NCBI GenBank assembly: GCA_026770575.1
Contig: MU657276.1
Span: forward strand, 43,847 to 107,846
Origin: Pelagophyceae sp. CCMP2097
Taxonomy: Eukaryota > Sar > Pelagophyceae
DNA length: 64,000 nt
Direction: 5' to 3'
Positions 42,548-52,773 of this stretch are shown here, one piece after another. A program made the translations under genes and the position numbers. The notes beneath the pieces were generated by a model, which saw only the letters and a list, made by a program, of their open reading frames with translations, did no database searches and was not told the origin of the DNA. Numbering within the stretch: position 1 is the first letter of the stretch; each line of letters begins with the position of its first letter.

Positions 42548-43327
42548 ATGGCCCCGTTCCACGCGACGACGCCGTTGACGACGTCGTTGGGCCTGGCGGG
42601 GGCGCGTTTTTTGAGCTGCGAGGATTTTGGCTGGGCGAAAGGTGAGCATTCTGTGCGCAACCCGCTCGCCGTGTGCTCCAGCGTTTTGATCCTGGGCTGC
42701 CCGCTCTATGCCACGTGGACCTGGCTGCGGATCGGCGCCAGAAAGTCCACCGTAGTCGCGTTCTGCTTGCCCATTTGGTGCCTCTTCTCCCACAATCTGT
42801 ACCACCACACCTACGCGCTCCCGACGCTCGAGATCGAGACCTTTGCCACATTTCTCTTTTCCGCCACGGTCGTCCTCGCCGGCAGCTCGCGAAAGCTCGC
42901 CGCTTTTGCCGTTTTCGCCGCCGTTGCCGCCGCCATCGCGGACCATTTGGCGACCGAGTCCTTGCAGCTGCAGTTTTACGTCAACAACGCCTGCGGCCCC
43001 GTGCTCGGCGCGGCCATCACCGCAGTCGCGCTGCGCCCGCAGAAAGGCCCGGCGGACGGCGCGAAATACCTCCTCGCGAAGATCGGCGTCCTCCTCCCAA
43101 TCCTCTCCGTCAGCGTAGAGTTCTTCGACGGCGCGCTCTGCAGCCGAGGCGTCCCGGGCGCCGCGCTCTGGCACGCTATAGTGATCCATGGCATCATCAC
43201 CGTCTTCTTCACCTGCGTCTCGAACCTATCGCTCCTCCTCTACTGCCGCAATCCGGGCGCGCCAAAGGCGGCGCTCCGACGCGCCCTCCTGTACGACACC
43301 GTCGCTCCCGGACCGCCGCGGCCCTGA
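42548..43327 (+). CDS. multi-pass membrane protein, CREST/ceramidase-like
   Basis: 259 residues from the ATG at 42548 with about seven hydrophobic segments. The opening FLSCEDFGWAKGEHSVRNPLAVCSSVLIL resembles the 'CE...NTxSN' start of the CREST hydrolase superfamily (alkaline ceramidases, PAQR and Per1-like proteins). Late in the sequence FDGALCSRGVPGAALWHAIVIHG gives Asp and His residues where the family places metal ligands. These proteins hydrolyse amide or lipid bonds in the ER or Golgi membrane. The match rests on a few positions in a weakly conserved superfamily, so an unrelated seven-helix protein remains possible. Confidence 0.45.
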   Translation: MAPFHATTPLTTSLGLAGARFLSCEDFGWAKGEHSVRNPLAVCSSVLILGCPLYATWTWLRIGARKSTVVAFCLPIWCLFSHNLYHHTYALPTLEIETFATFLFSATVVLAGSSRKLAAFAVFAAVAAAIADHLATESLQLQFYVNNACGPVLGAAITAVALRPQKGPADGAKYLLAKIGVLLPILSVSVEFFDGALCSRGVPGAALWHAIVIHGIITVFFTCVSNLSLLLYCRNPGAPKAALRRALLYDTVAPGPPRP

Positions 43328-43351
43328 GGGCCCTGCCACGAACTGATCCCA

Positions 43352-43401
43352 CACTCTTTGTAACAGCTCTTTGTAACAGCTGCGCAGCTCTTTGTAACAG
43401 T
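43352..43401. repeat. three copies of a 13-bp motif
   Basis: CTCTTTGTAACAG occurs three times, two of them adjacent, in the short space between two convergent genes. Confidence 0.85.
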
Positions 43402-43585
43402 CTTCGATACTCTTCGACAGTCGTCGCTTGCCGCCGCCGCGCCTCTCTGTCCGAATACTGCCGCGTCGTCCCTGGTCGCGCCTCAACTACCTCATCCCCG
43501 TCGACAGCATTCCCGCCCACTCGGACTCGGACTCGTGCCGGGCTCAAGTGGCACGCCTTGTCGAGTTAACACGCGCCGCCCGGGT

Positions 43586-44608
43586 CTACGGCGCGGCTCG
43601 CCTCGCCGCGGGCTCGTCTGGGGCGCCGCAGATTTCAATCTTCTCGAGGAGCGCGGCGATCTTCATCTGCTTCTCTTGGTCCTTTGCCGGCCAGGCGTGC
43701 GAGTAGCCGCCGAGCTCGGTGCGACCCTCTGGCCACTCGGCCTCGAGAGCGAGGGGGTCGAGGCGCCATTCCCACGGCCGATGCAGCAGGCGGTCCAGGA
43801 GGCGGCACTCGGCGGCGGCGACGTAGTGGAACGTCGCAACGCCGGCGGAGACGCCCGCGGGCCCGCGCAGGACGGCCTCTGGCGGAGATAGTTGCGCCTT
43901 CTTCTTGACAAACCAGTCGTCGACGGCGCCCGTGGCCAGGCGCACGGGCCCGTACGCGTTGAAGCGCTCGGCGCCCGTGGCATCGCGCGTGTCCCGCGGG
44001 GATAGGCCAATCGAGTTCTTGAGGCATCGCGCGACGTGCGACTTTTTGTCACCGACGTCGCACGACTCCGTCTGGTTCGCCCTTCTCCACTCGAAAGCTA
44101 AAGACTTGGCGGCGGATGCGCTGATTGCGAAGCCGGCGGCGCCGGAGTTGAACGAACCGCAGCAAGGTCCCCACATGCGCTGGCCCGCGTAGTGCGGCAT
44201 TCGCGCGTCGAGGGTGGAAAGGTAGCAGTGCAAATTCTCGACGATGAGAAACGTGTGGTCGTTCGCCCAGACGAACCAGTTGATCGTCGGCGCCGCCGCG
44301 CTGGCTTCGCCGCCGTCGCTGAGGCCGGGGAACTCGCGGGCGGCGCGGCCGAGCGCGAACCTGTACACGTGGAGCTGCGCGAACTTGAAGCTCTTCTGCG
44401 GCGGCGGCACGAGCCAGCACCGCATCGAGGCGCCGCGCACCGCCGCCCGGGACAGCTCCACGTCCTCGTGCGCCGCGTCGAGCAGCACGGCCACGTTCGT
44501 CCGCGCGCCCCACGTCTCCGAGATGGCCGATAGGCGCGACGCGCGCGGGCCCGGTCCGCGCACCGGCGACAGCGACACGACGACGAGCAGGTCGAGGATG
44601 AACACCAT
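43586..44608 (-). CDS. GT31-family beta-1,3-galactosyltransferase-like (C1GALT1-like)
   Basis: 340 residues with ATG at 44608. An N-terminal hydrophobic signal anchor (MVFILDLLVVVSLSP) predicts a type II Golgi protein. The order of blocks follows core-1 galactosyltransferases: a WFVWANDHTFLIVENLHCYL segment at the DxD position, then CCGSFNSGAAGFAISASAAKSLA, CDVGDKKSHVARCLKNSIGL, and SPRDTRDATGAERFNAYGP, with a C-terminal ATFHYV. The metal-binding Asp-Asp-Asp/DxD of the family is Asn-Asp-His here. The usual 'EDV' before the conserved CL is 'GDKKSHVARCL'. The protein may therefore use another acceptor, or be catalytically altered. Convergent with the CREST-like gene. Confidence 0.72.
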   Translation of the reverse strand: MVFILDLLVVVSLSPVRGPGPRASRLSAISETWGARTNVAVLLDAAHEDVELSRAAVRGASMRCWLVPPPQKSFKFAQLHVYRFALGRAAREFPGLSDGGEASAAAPTINWFVWANDHTFLIVENLHCYLSTLDARMPHYAGQRMWGPCCGSFNSGAAGFAISASAAKSLAFEWRRANQTESCDVGDKKSHVARCLKNSIGLSPRDTRDATGAERFNAYGPVRLATGAVDDWFVKKKAQLSPPEAVLRGPAGVSAGVATFHYVAAAECRLLDRLLHRPWEWRLDPLALEAEWPEGRTELGGYSHAWPAKDQEKQMKIAALLEKIEICGAPDEPAARRAAP

Positions 44609-45017
44609 GGCCGCAGGCACACGCTCCCCGGCGCGCCACCGGCCGGCGCGCCGGCGGCCGCGCAGCGCGGCACCGAGAGGGCGTGCGCGGCACCGACGGG
44701 CCTTTCGCCGCCAACGGAGCCCGCTCTCGAACGCGCCTCGCGCGCGCAGCTGCCTCGCGCTACGCCGCTAGATCTCTCAGGGGCCCTGCCCTGGGAGTCT
44801 CCCTGACCTCAGGTGAAGAACGCCATGCCTTGCAGAATTGTTTAGCGATTAAATCTCGCTCCCGAGCGCTTCCCAGACGAGTCAGTCCTCACTTGGGCGG
44901 TCGAGCCGTGCCGTTAGCCCCATTGGGCTGCCTCACGTGGTGTTCGTGTGGACGCCGACCCGAGAGCCCTTCATCGCAGTGCTCAGTGCTAGCACGCGCG
45001 CCGTCGCTCCGAGGTCC
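44609..45017. promoter_or_regulatory. divergent promoter region
   Basis: 409 bp between the starts of the GT31 gene (minus) and the thermonuclease-like gene (plus). Strong Arg-rich pseudo-frames but no ATG-started family match; presumed shared upstream region. Confidence 0.4.
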
Positions 45018-46114
45018 ATGCGCGTCGCGTTGCTCGTGCTGCTCGCGCGGTCCGCCGCCGCGGTGCTGCCGACCAAGTTTGCGCGGCTCACGGCGTCGGG
45101 GATGCGCCTCAGGTCGTCGAGCTCGGCGCGGCGCGGCGTTGAGCTCCGCGCGACGGACGATTCGGGCTCCGGCGCCCCGAGCGGCGCGGGGGCGTGGGTC
45201 GCGCGGCGGCCGCTGGCGACCGTCGCGGCCGTCTTCCTCGCCGGGAGCATCTTTGGCGGCGCGGCTTCGACGACGGTCGCCGACTCGTTTTCGCGCTACC
45301 GCACTGTAGACGATGTCCCGAGCCGAGCCTTCAAAGACCACAGTACCATCTCGGCCGTCGTCGTCAAGGTCTCGGATGGCGACACGCTGCGCGTCCGCCA
45401 CGCGCCGCCGCTGGATTTTCTGCGGCCGGCGGCGAAGACAAAGGCCGAGGGCGGCTCGGCGCGCCTCGCCGACGAGACGCTGCAGGTGCGCCTCTACGCC
45501 GTGGACACGCCCGAGACGGCCAAGTTCGGCAACCCGGGCCAAGATTTTGGCGACACGGCCACGGCGCTCGTCTCGTCCAAGATGGGCCCGGGCGCGAACG
45601 TGCGCGTCAAGCTTCTCGCAAAAGACCAATACGGCCGAGCCGTCGCCGCAGTCTCGTACGCCTCCGGCCCGTTCGGCCTCACCCGTGCCGACATGTCCGA
45701 GGAACTGCTGCGCGCGGGGCTCGCGCGCGTCTACCGCCAGGGAGGCGCAAAGCTGCGTCCGGGATGCCGAAGACGCGGATGCCGCATCGTCTCCGGGATG
45801 GCGGGAGGCACGGAAACGAGAGCGGCGTCGCAGGCGAGAAACCGTCTCAGGGATGTTCGTGAGAACGAGAGCGACATTGGAGGCGGAAAACGCCCGAGGG
45901 AGACCCGAAATCGTCGGACCGCGCGCGACACGGTCCCGTCATCGCCACGCTAGGCGCCGAGTACGACGGCGGTTTGGCCAAGTGGGACGCGATCGAGGCA
46001 GAGGCCAAGAAGAGCGGCCGCGGCATCTGGGCCGACGGCGGCGGTGCTGTTGACCCAGCGGCGTACAAACGCGGCCTCAAGGCCGCCAAGGCCGCCGCCG
46101 CCACGAATCGATGA
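45018..46114 (+). CDS. thermonuclease-fold (SNase-like) protein, organelle or secreted
   Basis: Exons 45018-45756 and 45954-46114 give 299 residues. The N-terminus has a signal-like hydrophobic stretch (MRVALLVLLARSAAA), a basic Ser/Arg segment and a second helix (LATVAAVFLAGSIFGGAAS), consistent with entry to the plastid or the secretory system plus a membrane anchor. The staphylococcal nuclease fold is clear: VVVKVSDGDTLRVRH, LQVRLYAVDTPETAKFG, VRVKLLAKDQYGRAVAAVSY, EELLRAGLARVY, and, after the 197-nt intron, YDGGLAKWDAIEAEAKKSGRGIW. The Arg and Glu positions used in catalysis are present (RLYAVDTPE). Likely a Ca2+-dependent nuclease, substrate unknown. Lys/Ala-rich C-terminus. Confidence 0.85.
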
Positions 46115-46224
46115 CCATTTTTACAACGGCCGCCCCCCCGGATCGTCTTCCTCCCGTAACATATGACGTCTGCCTCCCGAAGCGCCTTCTCCAGAGCCCG
46201 TGGTGTTTATATAGTCGGGCGGGG

Positions 46225-47740
46225 TCACGAGCCTGCCTTTTTTGCCGCGGCGGCGGCGCGGATGGCCGACGAGGAGACGTCGTTGCGCGTCCACCCCGGC
46301 AGGTGGAGGAAGAGATCCTTGGACGTCGTCCCGGACGCGGAAACGTGCACCGGCAGGTCGTCGGCGGTGAGGAACGCGCCGCGGTCGGCGCCGGGCTTGC
46401 CCGCGTGGGCGTCGCGTCCTGCGACGAAGAATTTCGCGCGGCAGTCGCGGAGCGCGGCGAGGCAGTCGCCGAGGCCGTCTTCGCCCGGGTAGTACTTTGC
46501 GTCGAGGACGCGCACGGCCGTGTCGAAGCCCACGGCGAAGCGCACCGCCGGCGAACCGGAAAACAGTCGCGCCTTGTCGACGAGGAGCCGCTCGCGCGTC
46601 ACCAGCGTCGCGAAGCGCCGCTCGTCAGGCTGGCCGCGCATAATCTCGCTGTTGACTGCGAGGCGCCGCCGCGCGTCGTCGAGCCCCAGGCCGCCCTTAT
46701 CCGCGTTGGACAGCGTCAGCTCCAGCACGACGGCGCCCGATTCGCCGCCCTCGCGGGCCAGGGCGTCGGCGGCGCCGCGCGCCATGGCGAGGTGCGCCTC
46801 GTGCACCGGGTGGAACGACCCCGGCACGACGGCGATGGGCGTCGCGTGCGCGCGCGCCGCCGCCGCCGACAGGAAGAGCGCGTGCGCCTCGCCGTCCCTG
46901 GGCGCCGGCTGGAGGAGCAGCGCGCGGTTGACGTCGCGCCGCGGCTCGACGCCCGCCTCGCGCACCACGTCGTCCGAGAGCAGCGCGCCCGCGCGCCGGA
47001 AAACGTCGAGGCACAACCGGCCGTGCGCGTCGCCCGCCGCCTCCGCAAGCGCCGCCGAGACGGCGAGGTCCTGCAGCCCCCGCGAGACGCGCACAACGCC
47101 GCCGTCGCTGCCGCCGTCGCTGCCGCCGTCCGCGCCGGGCACGCCGGCGAAGCGCAGGCGCCGCGTCTCGCGTTTGCCGTCGGCGCCGAGCGCACAGATC
47201 CACGCCTCGTTGGTCCGCCCCTCGCGCTCGCCCTCTCCGGCGCCGAGGACGGCGCAGCAGCCGAGGCCCATGACCACGCCCCTCGGCTCTGAGAAGTGGT
47301 GCCCCTCTGGCAGATCGTCGTCGTCGTCGTCGCCCTCGCGCGCGCGGAGCGCGTGGAGGCCGACCTCGGCGGCGCGGATCGTGAGCGCGCGCGCCAGGGC
47401 GAACTCGGCGTAGTCGTGCGCCCGCTCCCTCGAGTTGGCCTTGGTCGACAGCGCGTCCGGCAGCAGCGTCGCCTGCGCTCCCACGGCGTACGGCGCCGCG
47501 TCCTCGAGCATCCAGGCCTAGGCGCGTCGGTGGAGAGCTGCAATGCGGACGACTGACAGACGACGTCGAGAGGCGTCCCAAAAGACGCACCGACACCCCG
47601 GGCGACCCGGACCACCGCGCGGCGAAGGCGCCGCCGCTCGTGCGGATGACCGCGACGCGGCACTGCAGCGCGAGCGGCGCGTCCTGCGGCGCCATGAGCG
47701 CCCGCGCCTCGGTGGCCCAGGCGAGCTCCCCCGGACCCAT
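46225..47740 (-). CDS. CinA-like domain fused to NMNAT-type nucleotidylyltransferase
   Basis: Two exons on the minus strand (47740-47591, 47517-46225) give 480 residues; ATG 47740 has context GCCATGGG, with an alternative in-frame ATG at 47827. The first half resembles the CinA/NMN-deamidase fold: VAVIRTSGGAFAARWSGSPGVSAWMLEDAAPYA (joined across the intron) and GVVMGLGCCAVLG. The second half is an HxGH-type cytidylyl/adenylyltransferase: IAVVPGSFHPVHEAHLAMA near residue 283, and SSSAIR near the end in place of ISST.R. Plants have a similar two-domain protein annotated as a nucleotidylyltransferase. A role in pyridine nucleotide salvage or metabolite repair is inferred from the two domains. 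Confidence 0.75.
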
Positions 47741-48906
47741 GGCCACAATACCGCGCTGGGAGAGATGCCGGGCGCCCCAGAGGAAACGGGGGAGAGCGCT
47801 GCCTCGACCGAGCCGCGCCGCGATCATAGACGATGCGCTCGTGCTTCGCTGCTCAGACGCCAAAGGTCGCCGAAAAGGTCCGAATACCGCGGCGAAATTC
47901 TTTTTTTAAAGAAGGGTGTACCCTTCCTTGTTTTTAAGATACCCAAAACCAACCCTAACCCTGAGACTTGCTTGCTTAAAATCCACCATGGGTGGGGCTG
48001 GCCCAAAAGGGAATAACCGTCGAACCCGAGGCTTCTTCTTCTATTATGNNNNNNNNNNNNNNNNNNNNNNNNNNNNNNNNNNNNNNNNNNNNNNNNNNNN
48101 NNNNNNNNNNNNNNNNNNNNNNNNNNNNNNNNNNNNNNNNNNNNNNNNNNNNNNNNNNNNNNNNNNNNNNNNNNNNNNNNNNNNNNNNNNNNNNNNNNNN
48201 NNNNNNNNNNNNNNNNNNNNNNNNNNNNNNNNNNNNNNNNNNNNNNNNNNNNNNNNNNNNNNNNNNNNNNNNNNNNNNNNNNNNNNNNNNNNNNNNNNNC
48301 TATAAAAAGTTTCGTTTTGGCGAACATCGAATGTTCGAAGTGCAAGGACAAAAACTGTTGGGTTGGCCAAAATACAACCTTCCTCGAGTTGCTGTTCGGG
48401 TAGGGGTCGTGGGCTGGCCTCATGCGACCACACATCCTCTGTAAAGTGTCCTAGGCCTCCCACATGGGCGCCAACTAGGTCAAAAAGTCACATCTCCTAA
48501 AGTATGGCGAAAAAGTTGGCCCGACCCGGGTCAGGATGGTAGCACTAAGCATAACGAGCATAACTGCTTATAACGGGGCCAACTTTGTCGCCCGCGTCGA
48601 CGACTTGCGATGGTTTGAATGTTATTTTGGCGATTTTAGAAGCTTTTCCGAGTTCTAGCGCCAACATGAAGTATGTAGCCGCATCCTTGTCGCGTTCTCT
48701 TGGCGGCTGCACCTTCCTTGGGACCGCGCCTCTATTAGTTGAGGAGCCAAGATCTCAAGTGCAAGGTCAAATCGCGAAAATACGCCCCACTTTTAAAGTA
48801 CGTACGTGTCTCTCAGGTAAATTTTGGCGAGCAATACAATTGTAGCTGAGCTCAGCTGATCAGAGGCTCCGGAGCTCCCTTGGCAAGTTGGACTAGGGGT
48901 TCAACG
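47741..48906. other. AT-richer intergenic region with gap
   Basis: 1.17 kb separating divergent genes. It includes the second N gap, sequence AACCAACCCTAACCCTGAG at about 47945, and AT-rich sequence at 48300-48860 unlike the coding DNA around it. No gene was recognised; probably repeat-derived. Confidence 0.5.
48049..48299. other. assembly gap (251 N)
   Basis: Run of N in non-coding AT-rich DNA. Confidence 0.99.
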
Positions 48907-50152
48907 ATGGTGGCGCGGACCAAGGTGCGCCTGGCTTGGACGCTGCGACAGGTGCCGCTGCGCCTGCGGTCGAGCCCGGGGCCGCTGACCATCGAGTACG
49001 CGAGCCACGAGTGCGGTTCCAAGTACAAGCCCGCGCTCGTCACGCTCCCTTCCAGCGGTGCGCCCCCCACCTCTCTGCGCGTTCCCCGACACAACCCGTA
49101 GGCTCGTCGCACGAGCAGTACGCGCCGCTCGCCGCGGCGTTGAAGGTGTCTGGTGCCGTCTCAAAAGTAATCAGCATCAACTTTTTTGGATCCAAGGTCC
49201 GTCCTTGCTCTTGGCTTCTTCGGGTCCGCCGCTCTCGGCTCCGATCCAATGGACGCGCCGACGTAGGGTTCGACGCCGTGGCCGCAGCTGGCGCGGCCGC
49301 TAACGCTGGACGACCTGGCGGACCTCGTTAAGGCTGTTGTCGACGACCAAAAACTCGAGGTGAGTAGGGATTCGTATGACGAGTCTATAGGGATTCCTAT
49401 GATATCTCTATAGGATTCCTATGATGACACCGTGCTTCGGGAGATCGGGCATCGAATCTGTAGCACCACCACGTGCTGGGCCACTCCTTTGGCGGCGCGG
49501 TGGCGCTCCGTTACTGTGCGGCGCACGCCGAAAACGTCGAGTCCCTCGTGCTCTTCGAGCCTTTCTACTTCCACGCCGTCGGCGAGCACCGCATCCGCGG
49601 CGCGCGCGGCGTCGACGCGGAAGAGGTTCGGGAGGAGGGCTTTGCTTCGGCGATGTCGTTCGTGCAGGACTGGATAGTCTCCGGCCGCCGCGACTTCAAA
49701 GGCTTCGGCGAGCTCTTCCACCGCTACTTCCTCCAGAGCGGCGACGACGACACTTGGGCCAACTTATCTCCGCAAAGGCGCGATGCGCTCTTGGCTGCGA
49801 TGGTGCCGCACTCGTTCCACGAGCTGGGGGCCAACGACGGCGCCCGAGGCCAGCCTGCCGCGCGAGACCTCGCTGCCGCGATGAAGCTCGCCAAGATGAT
49901 AGACTGCGACCTCGTCGTCTCGCACAAACCTGGCCGCGGCTCCATCCCCTTCATCCGAGCCACGCAGGCCGTCAGTCTTCTGCCGTCCGCCCCTCCGAAT
50001 GAAACGACGATTCCCCGGCTTAGGCTTTGGGCGACGTCGGCTTCAAGGTATCGACGCTGGCCGAGGGCGGCCACCTTGCGCCGATGACGCACTCGGAGGT
50101 GTTTTCCGAACACATGGCGCCGCTCTACGACCGACCCGGGCCGATGCGGTGA
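48907..50152 (+). CDS. alpha/beta hydrolase
   Basis: Five exons (48907-49057, 49102-49196, 49267-49359, 49464-49970, 50024-50152) give 324 residues. Early strands read LTIEYASHECG and KPALVTLPSSGSSHEQYAPLAAAL; the third exon gives STPWPQLARPLTLDDLADLVKAVV. The nucleophile elbow is LGHSFGGAVALRY with Ser121. The final exon supplies the catalytic His299 in LAEGGHLAPMTHSEVF. The acid residue is probably in DLVVSHKPG (Asp before the last strands). Substrate cannot be told; family members include epoxide hydrolases, esterases and C-C hydrolases. The third intron carries a cluster of TAGGGATTCCTATGA-like repeats. No signal peptide is evident. Confidence 0.85.
49365..49425. repeat. intronic cluster of GGATTCCTATGA repeats
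   Basis: Three imperfect copies of (C)TATAGGGATTC(C/G)TATGA within an intron of the hydrolase gene; each contains the GGATTCC core seen elsewhere in the window. Confidence 0.75.
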
Positions 50153-50440
50153 ACAGGGCGCGCGACGCCACCCGGGCCGCATACCACGCCTCACCGCGGC
50201 ATAATTTTGGCTATGTCTACACTCGATGCCTCGGCTCTGGGGCCTCCGCGGAGCAGAGCGGGTGGTGATGGTGGTATCACCGGCAGTGCCTGTTTATCCT
50301 GATACTTCTACGTATACTTCCGCCTGTTTTCTTACTCGCCTAGATCTAGCGGCGAAGGGCCCGGACTTTTTCTGGGTCGGGCTCAGCGGCATAAATCCTA
50401 TTCTCACTCGGAAGCTCGGGGCGGCTCTGCGGGGCGGCGA

Positions 50441-50749
50441 CTAGGCGGCCATCTGCGAGCTTGCGACCGCCTGCGAGCGCCTGCGAACCACGACTAGGCG
50501 GCCGAATGCGAGCCTGCGGACGCCTGCGGACGCCTGCGAACCATGACAAGGCGGCCGTCTGCGAGCCTGCGAACGCCTGCGGACGCCTGCGAACCATGAC
50601 AAGGCGGCCGTCTGCGAGCCTGCGAACGCCTGCGAGCGCCTGCGAACCACTAGCATGACTAGGCGGCCGTCTGCGAGCCTGCGGACGCCTGCGAGCGCCT
50701 GCGAACCATGACTAGGCGGCCGTCTGCGAGCCTACGAACAGCTGCGACG
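50441..50749. repeat. minisatellite, about 52-bp unit, six copies
   Basis: Tandem units starting (A)CTAGGCGGCC and containing CTGCGAGCCTGCGGACGCC and GCGCCTGCGAACCATGA. Copies differ at scattered bases; one has a 7-bp insertion. The unit itself has an internal CGCCTGCGA sub-repeat. Open on the minus strand but with no sign of being a protein. Confidence 0.9.
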
Positions 50750-50904
50750 AACAAGTCCAACGTCATCACCACCGCGCAGTCGCCGAGCCGCGCGGGCATT
50801 TCAATATGCATTTGCAGAACTGAACTTATGATACGGATTGAATGGCCCTGAAATTGTACCGGACCTTAAAGTCGGCGGCTTCGGAACATTAGGAATCCTA
50901 AGAA

Positions 50905-51276
50905 GGTAATGTAATGTAATATTACAAGAGCGCGCCGGAGGCACACGGAGGACCCGAAGGATACAGCCAAATCCCATTGCAATGCCCACGTAAATAATTG
51001 AAATTATTTAACTAATCGCTGAACTTTCAAATCCTCCTTATCTTTATTTTTATTATTTTATTTCTTATTGAGCTATTTATTTTTTTATTTTTTTTGCGGC
51101 AGCAGATTCGAACCTGTGACCAAAAACTTCTTCTATGATGATTCCAATGAGGCTCCTGCTCGACCTCAACTCCAAATTTTAGCGATCGCATCAACCACCA
51201 ATCGCTAAATCGGCCGAGTTGCTGTTTTTTTCTTCCCAAGGTGGAACCTCGGATTTGCTGGGCGACGGACAGACAA

Positions 51277-51311
<35 letters not shown>

Positions 51312-51401
51312 TAATTGCCCCTGGTAATCCTTCAATCAAAGGACCCGAAGGGCCCTTGCCGTAAACTGACGTTGAATAAACGGCAAGGACCCTTCGGGTC
51401 C
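50905..51401 (-). mobile_element. tRNA-related composite repeat, copy 1 (SINE-like)
   Basis: Reading the minus strand: a 61-bp hairpin (GGACCCGAAGGGTCCTTGCC ... inverted), a TTGATTGAAGGATTACCAGG block, a TGTC microsatellite, then a block with the Pol III B-box GGTTCGAATC, A-rich tract, AATAGCTCAATAAGAAATAA-type tail, and a 3' block ending GGCTGTATCCTTCGGGTCCT. Aligns along its whole length with the copy at 61242-61740, apart from small indels. Confidence 0.75.
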
Positions 51402-51943
51402 TGAAAAAATCACAGGATCGACCAGTCCCGAGGGACCTTCTCCTAGCCTAGTCAGATCAACCAACTTAGCACGAATCTAGATGAAAGTATCAACAAAATG
51501 GGGAGTATTAGGTTCAGCAGAAGAGCCTGCGTCAACCCGGGGCCCTTAGATTCGAAGCTCTGGGAGGAATCCCGGGGCTCTCAGATCCGCAGAGACCCGG
51601 GGAAGTGGAATTCAGATTGTCCCCGGGAGCTCGCACAATCTTGGTCTCCCGGGAAGAGCAAATCCGCATAAACACCACGACCAATAGTTTTTTTTCTTCT
51701 TTTTTTCGCAAATTTACAGTGAACTTGCTTGAATTTTCTGTGAATTTTCGGTGAATTTGTCTGAAATTTCAATATGCATTTGTAAGACCACATGCGCGAG
51801 GCGTGAGGGTTTGATTTAATATGCGTTTTTAAAAGAAAACGAAATCCGTAATGACCCGCTGGGGGCAAAAGGGGATTCACCGGATCATTATCCTTGGAGG
51901 TGATTGTGGGGCCCGGTATATATACCGCAACGAAATCCGCCCG

Positions 51944-51986
51944 GGTTGAGGTTATGGTTGGGGTTGGGGTTGGGGTTGGGGTTAGA
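51944..51986 (+). repeat. GGGGTT array, telomere-like
   Basis: GGTTGGGGTTGGGGTTGGGG followed by TTAGAC. Resembles, but is not identical to, TTAGGG telomere repeats. Short interstitial array. Confidence 0.7.
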
Positions 51987-52773
51987 CGAAACACCCCAGG
52001 GTTCGTTTTTTTCCTTGGGGGGGGCATGGGGGGGTTGGGTTGGGAGGACTTAATGAACCCCCCCCCCCGTCCGCCCCCTAACCTGGAGCCCACAACCCCC
52101 CTTTTTGACCCCTTTTTGCCTCGGCGGAGGCGGTCTGGGACTTTTGCCTGACCCCCCCCCGCCCCCCCCCCATGACCCCCCAACAGCCGCTCCTTGATGT
52201 TCAGTCTCGGCTGCCTCTTCAAGAGTGACTTGGATCAAGTGGTTTTCTCACCTTGCCTTGCAGAATCATTTAGTGAATTACCCCCCCCCCATAGGGGGAA
52301 AAAAAAAACCAGACTGAGGGCAACCATCAACGACAGGCCACCATGCTATCGAGCGATACTTGCCAACATTTTAAAACGCAAATGAACGACGCTAGCTACT
52401 TTTCGATACTTGCCGGTGGAAGAGACTGATATCGTCCGTGGGACTTCAGATGAGCGTCTAAAAAATCGAGAACACCCTGAAATCGCAGCTCCAAAACCCA
52501 TTGATAGGCTGTTAAGTTCCGTTTGATATCCGTTTGAGTAAAATAGCCAAATACCGCCGTAAAATACCCAAGTACTGCCGATATTGGCATATTATTGCGT
52601 CGACTCTTGCCCAGATTACCTCGATCCTGTCGATCGCTCCTTAAGGGAAAACCCATCTACACTGTATATAATATAGGAATTAGTCTGTAGGATTCCTACA
52701 TGTACCCCAGTCGTTGATGGTTGCCTGAGGGTGCACTCACTTTCTGGACCCACGAGCGCCGCGTGGGTTCCGG

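Larger units (their letters stand above)
50750..52773. other. AT-rich repeat island without genes
   Basis: About 2 kb with composition very unlike the GC-rich genes. It holds one copy of the tRNA-related composite element (50905-51401), two copies of ATTTCAATATGCATTTG (about 50802 and 51767), a G-rich GGGGTT array (51944-51986), long C and G homopolymers (52017-52310) and a GGAATT/GGATTCC palindrome (52673-52700). Open frames in it are short or homopolymer-driven. Confidence 0.75.

Noticed and set aside
51090..51120. Genuine tRNA gene at the B-box-like sequence
   Set aside because: A T-arm-like GGTTCGAATC is present, but I could not fold a full cloverleaf, and the same sequence recurs in a dispersed repeat; SINE-like origin fits better.
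52020..52240. Gly/Pro-rich frames over C and G homopolymers
   Set aside because: Driven by poly-C and poly-G runs; not protein-like and prone to sequencing error.
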